NCBI RefSeq assembly: GCF_001188955.3
Contig: NZ_JPRF03000065.1
Span: forward strand, 248,001 to 312,000
Direction: 5' to 3'
DNA length: 64,000 nucleotides
DNA from: Kitasatospora aureofaciens
GTDB taxonomy: Bacteria; Actinomycetota; Actinomycetes; Streptomycetales; Streptomycetaceae
Both the position numbers and the translations under genes were made by a program. The notes under the pieces were generated by a model, which worked only from the letters and a program-made list of their open reading frames with translations, was not told the origin of the DNA and did no database searches. How positions within the stretch are numbered: the stretch's first letter is position 1; each line of letters begins with the position of its first letter. Below, piece by piece: positions 61,158-64,000 of this stretch.

Positions 61158-64000
61158 ATGGCGGTGGAGGAGCAGCGGGCCGGGAGCCGGGTCAGTCGGC
61201 CCGAGATCAGGCTGGTCCGGCGGGGGTTCACCGACCCCGCCAAGGCCGTGCGGCTACTGGACGGGCCCGGCCTGGAGGGCCTGGCCGACGACCCGGTGCT
61301 GCTGGACGCGCTCGGCGCCACCGCCGACCCCGACCTCGCGCTGCTGGGCCTGGCCCGGCTGCTGGAGGCCGCCGACGAACCCGAGCGGCACACCCTGCGC
61401 GACACCCTCACCACCTCCAAGCCGCTGCGCGACCGGCTGCTCGGGGTGCTCGGCGTCTCCACCGCGCTCGGCGACCACCTGGCCCGGCACCCCCACGACT
61501 GGCACGCGCTGGTCACCTTCGAACTGCGCGACATGCACCCCGGCCCGGAGGACTTCCGTCGCGCCCTCGCCGACGGCGTCAAGGAGGACGCCCTCAGCCC
61601 GGCGAACGCGTTGCGGGTCGCCTACCGCCGTTGCCTGCTGGCCATCGCCGCCCGCGACCTCACCGGCACCACCGACCTCGCCCAGACCGCCGCCGAGCTG
61701 GCCGACCTGGCCGGCGCCACCCTGCAGACCGCCCTGGACCTCGCCGCGGAGCAGGACCCGGAGGCCGCCGCGGCCTGCCGGCTCGCGGTGATCGGCATGG
61801 GCAAGTGCGGCGGCCGCGAACTCAACTACGTCTCGGACGTGGACGTCATCTTCGTCGCCGAGCCGCGCGAGGGCGTGGAGGAGCACGAGGCGGTCAAGGC
61901 CGCCACCCGGCTGGCCGCCGCGCTCACCCGGCTCTGCTCGGACACCACCGGCGAGGGCACCATCTGGCCGGTGGACGCCAATCTGCGCCCCGAGGGCCGC
62001 AACGGCCCGCTGGTGCGCACGCTGGCCAGCCACCTCGCCTACTACCAGCGCTGGGCCAAGACCTGGGAGTTCCAGGCGCTGCTCAAGGCCCGCCCGGTCG
62101 CCGGGGACGCCGAACTCGGCGCCGCGTACGTCGAGGCGCTCGCCCCGATGGTCTGGCAGGCCGCCGCCCGGGAGAACTTCGTCGCCGACGTGCAGCAGAT
62201 GCGCCGCCGGGTGGTCGACTCCATCCCGGCCCCCGAACTGGACCGCCAGCTCAAGCTGGGCCCGGGCGGCCTGCGCGACGTCGAGTTCTCCGTCCAGCTG
62301 CTCCAGCTGGTGCACGGCCGCACCGACCCGGCGCTGCGCAGCGGGAACACCCTGGAGGCGTTGGCCGCGCTCTCCCGCGGCGGGTACGTGGGCCGGGCGG
62401 ACGCCGCCTCGCTGGACGCCGCGTACCGCTTCCTGCGCTCGCTGGAGCACCGCATCCAGCTGCACCGGCTGCGCCGCACCCACCTGATGCCCACCGCCGA
62501 GGAGGACCAGCGCCGCCTCGCCCGTTCGCTCGCCGCGCTGATCAACGACGACACCCGCTCCGACCCGGTGGCCGCGCTGCAGCGGGAGTGGAAGCGGCAC
62601 GCGGTGGAGGTCCGGCGGCTGCACGAGAAGCTGTTCTACCGCCCGCTGCTCGACGCCGTCGCCGAACTTCCGACCGGCGCCGCCGGGTTGACCCCGGACG
62701 CGGCCCGGGCCCGGCTGGAGGCGCTCGGCTACGCGGACCCGGCCGCCGCCCTGCGGCACATCAGCGCGCTCGCCTCCGGGGTGAGCCGCAAGGCCGCGAT
62801 CCAGCGCACCCTGCTGCCCGTGCTGCTCGGCTGGTTCGCCGAGTCCGCCGACCCGGACGCCGGGCTGCTCAACTTCCGCCAGGTCTCCGACGCGCTCGGC
62901 CGCACCCCCTGGTACCTGCGGCTGCTGCGGGACGAGAGCGCCGCCGCCGAGCAGTTGGCCCGGGTGCTGTCGGCCGGCCGACTCGCCCCCGACCTGCTGC
63001 TGCGCGCCCCCGAGGCGGTGGCCATGCTGGGCGACCCGCAGGGCCTGGTGCCGCGCGGCCGGGCGGCGCTGCAGTCGGAGGTGCTGGCCGCCGTCGGCCG
63101 GGCCGGGTCCACTGCCGCCGCCGTGGCCGCCGCCCGCTCGGTGCGCCGCCGGGAGCTGTTCCGCACCGCCGCCGCGGACGTGCTCGGCCGGCTCGGCGAG
63201 GACCCGGCCGAGGCGCTGGACATCGCGGGGGAGGCGCTGACCGCGCTCAACGCCGCCACCCTGCAGGGCGCGCTCCGCGCCTGCACGGCCGGCTGGGAGG
63301 CCGAGCACGGGGATCTGCCGACCCGGATCGCGGTGATCGCGATGGGCCGCTTCGGCGGCCACGAGCTGGGCTACGGCTCGGACGCCGACGTGCTCTTCGT
63401 CCACGAGCCGGTGCTCGGCTCGCTGGAGCAGGAGGCGGCCCGGGCGGCCCAGGCGGTCTGCAACGAGCTGCGCACCCTGCTGGCCGCGCCGTCCACCGAG
63501 CCGCCGCTGCTGGTCGACGCCGACCTGCGGCCGGAGGGCCGCAGCGGCCCGCTGGTGCGCACCCTGGCCTCGTACGCGGCGTACTACCGGCGCTGGTCGC
63601 ACGCCTGGGAGAGCCAGGCGCTGCTGCGGGCCGAACCGGTGGCCGGGGACGAGGAGCTGGGCGCCCGGTTCCGGCAGCTGATCGACCCGCTGCGCTACCC
63701 GGGCGCCGGGGTTCCGGAGCGGGACCTGGTGGAGATCCGCCGGATCAAGGCGCGGATCGAGGCGGAGCGGCTGCCGCGCGGCGCCGACCCGACCACCCAC
63801 ACCAAGATCGGCCGGGGCGGGCTGGCGGACGTCGAGTGGACGGTGCAGCTGCTCCAGCTCCGGCACGGGCACGAGGTGCCGGCCCTGCGCACCACCCGGA
63901 CCAGGGCCGCGCTGGCGGCGGCCGCCGACGCCGGGCTGGTGGAGCCGGCCGACGCGGAGGTGCTGGAGGCGGCCTGGGTGCTGGCCTCCCGGGTGCGCTC
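61158..64000 (+). CDS. glnE: Glutamine synthetase adenylyltransferase/deadenylase, 5' part
   Basis: An open frame from ATG 61158 to the window end, at least 947 residues. Two nucleotidyltransferase domains are present: the deadenylase near residue 213 (VIGMGKCGGRELNYVSDVDV) and the adenylylase near residue 727 (AMGRFGGHELGYGSDADVLF), each followed by a helical regulatory part. It controls glutamine synthetase I by adenylylation. GGGAGAG precedes the ATG. The end of the protein is outside the window. Confidence 0.95.
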   Translation, partial: MAVEEQRAGSRVSRPEIRLVRRGFTDPAKAVRLLDGPGLEGLADDPVLLDALGATADPDLALLGLARLLEAADEPERHTLRDTLTTSKPLRDRLLGVLGVSTALGDHLARHPHDWHALVTFELRDMHPGPEDFRRALADGVKEDALSPANALRVAYRRCLLAIAARDLTGTTDLAQTAAELADLAGATLQTALDLAAEQDPEAAAACRLAVIGMGKCGGRELNYVSDVDVIFVAEPREGVEEHEAVKAATRLAAALTRLCSDTTGEGTIWPVDANLRPEGRNGPLVRTLASHLAYYQRWAKTWEFQALLKARPVAGDAELGAAYVEALAPMVWQAAARENFVADVQQMRRRVVDSIPAPELDRQLKLGPGGLRDVEFSVQLLQLVHGRTDPALRSGNTLEALAALSRGGYVGRADAASLDAAYRFLRSLEHRIQLHRLRRTHLMPTAEEDQRRLARSLAALINDDTRSDPVAALQREWKRHAVEVRRLHEKLFYRPLLDAVAELPTGAAGLTPDAARARLEALGYADPAAALRHISALASGVSRKAAIQRTLLPVLLGWFAESADPDAGLLNFRQVSDALGRTPWYLRLLRDESAAAEQLARVLSAGRLAPDLLLRAPEAVAMLGDPQGLVPRGRAALQSEVLAAVGRAGSTAAAVAAARSVRRRELFRTAAADVLGRLGEDPAEALDIAGEALTALNAATLQGALRACTAGWEAEHGDLPTRIAVIAMGRFGGHELGYGSDADVLFVHEPVLGSLEQEAARAAQAVCNELRTLLAAPSTEPPLLVDADLRPEGRSGPLVRTLASYAAYYRRWSHAWESQALLRAEPVAGDEELGARFRQLIDPLRYPGAGVPERDLVEIRRIKARIEAERLPRGADPTTHTKIGRGGLADVEWTVQLLQLRHGHEVPALRTTRTRAALAAAADAGLVEPADAEVLEAAWVLASRVR

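Noticed and set aside
61254..63872. 872-codon minus-strand frame near the window end
   Set aside because: It is the antisense shadow of glnE, which has both nucleotidyltransferase motifs on the plus strand.

Overview
The window is high-GC actinobacterial DNA, of Streptomyces or Kitasatospora type. It combines a conserved chromosomal backbone (map, npdG, panB, nadE, glnA2, glnE, and rnpB for RNase P RNA) with a complete type II polyketide cluster inserted into it. The cluster is recognisable as a chlortetracycline (ctc) cluster: an oxytetracycline-like set of enzymes plus a FAD-dependent halogenase, its flavin reductase, and a Tet(M)/OtrA-type ribosomal protection protein. The likely source is therefore Kitasatospora (Streptomyces) aureofaciens or a close chlortetracycline producer. 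The pathway is known. The less described material is its regulatory DNA and a few unusual reading frames.

Bases 1-25,160 are backbone. They hold the end of a histidine-phosphatase-domain protein, yaaA, an RNB ribonuclease whose frame is broken in a G6 run, an MFS pump, rnpB with a strong terminator, several small proteins, a PadR regulator, a prim-pol-like protein, map, another MFS pump, the F420:NADPH oxidoreductase npdG, a site-2 protease, a large AfsR-type regulator, a DrrAB-like ABC exporter, panB, an MFS/TetR pair and a membrane endonuclease/phosphatase-family protein.

Bases 25,197-53,496 are the ctc cluster. From left to right: antiporter and FAD monooxygenase (leftward); minimal PKS ctcW-V-U with the amidotransferase ctcT (rightward); ctcS (MarR) and ctcR (exporter) divergent; ctcQ (flavin reductase); ctcN-O-P (hydroxylase, N-methyltransferase, halogenase; leftward); ctcM-L (F420 reductase, aminotransferase; rightward); ctcH-I-J-K (leftward); ctcG-F-E-D (ketoreductase, aromatase, oxygenase, cyclase; rightward); ctcC (ribosomal protection); ctcB (SARP); ctcA (LuxR type). 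Gene letters are given from memory and from the order, anchored on ctcB, ctcM, ctcP, ctcQ, ctcR and ctcS. Roles are inferred from the equivalent oxy genes. In outline: a malonamyl-primed decaketide is built by W/V/U/T, reduced and cyclised by G/F/D/H, C6-methylated by K, oxidised by J/E, aminated by L, N-methylated by O, hydroxylated by N, reduced by M with F420H2, and chlorinated by P/Q.

Seven promoters in the cluster share one layout: two 7-bp TCGAAGC-like repeats 11 bp apart, then exactly 8 bp, then a -10-like hexamer. This fits one SARP (CtcB) controlling nearly the whole pathway. The MarR/exporter pair has two palindromes over its divergent promoters. Strong hairpins separate convergent operons.

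Bases 53,497-64,000 return to backbone: about 0.95 kb without a recognisable gene, then nadE, glnA2, a class E sortase, a GH16-like secreted glycosidase, a 34-residue membrane peptide coupled to a processive glycosyltransferase, and glnE, which runs off the end.
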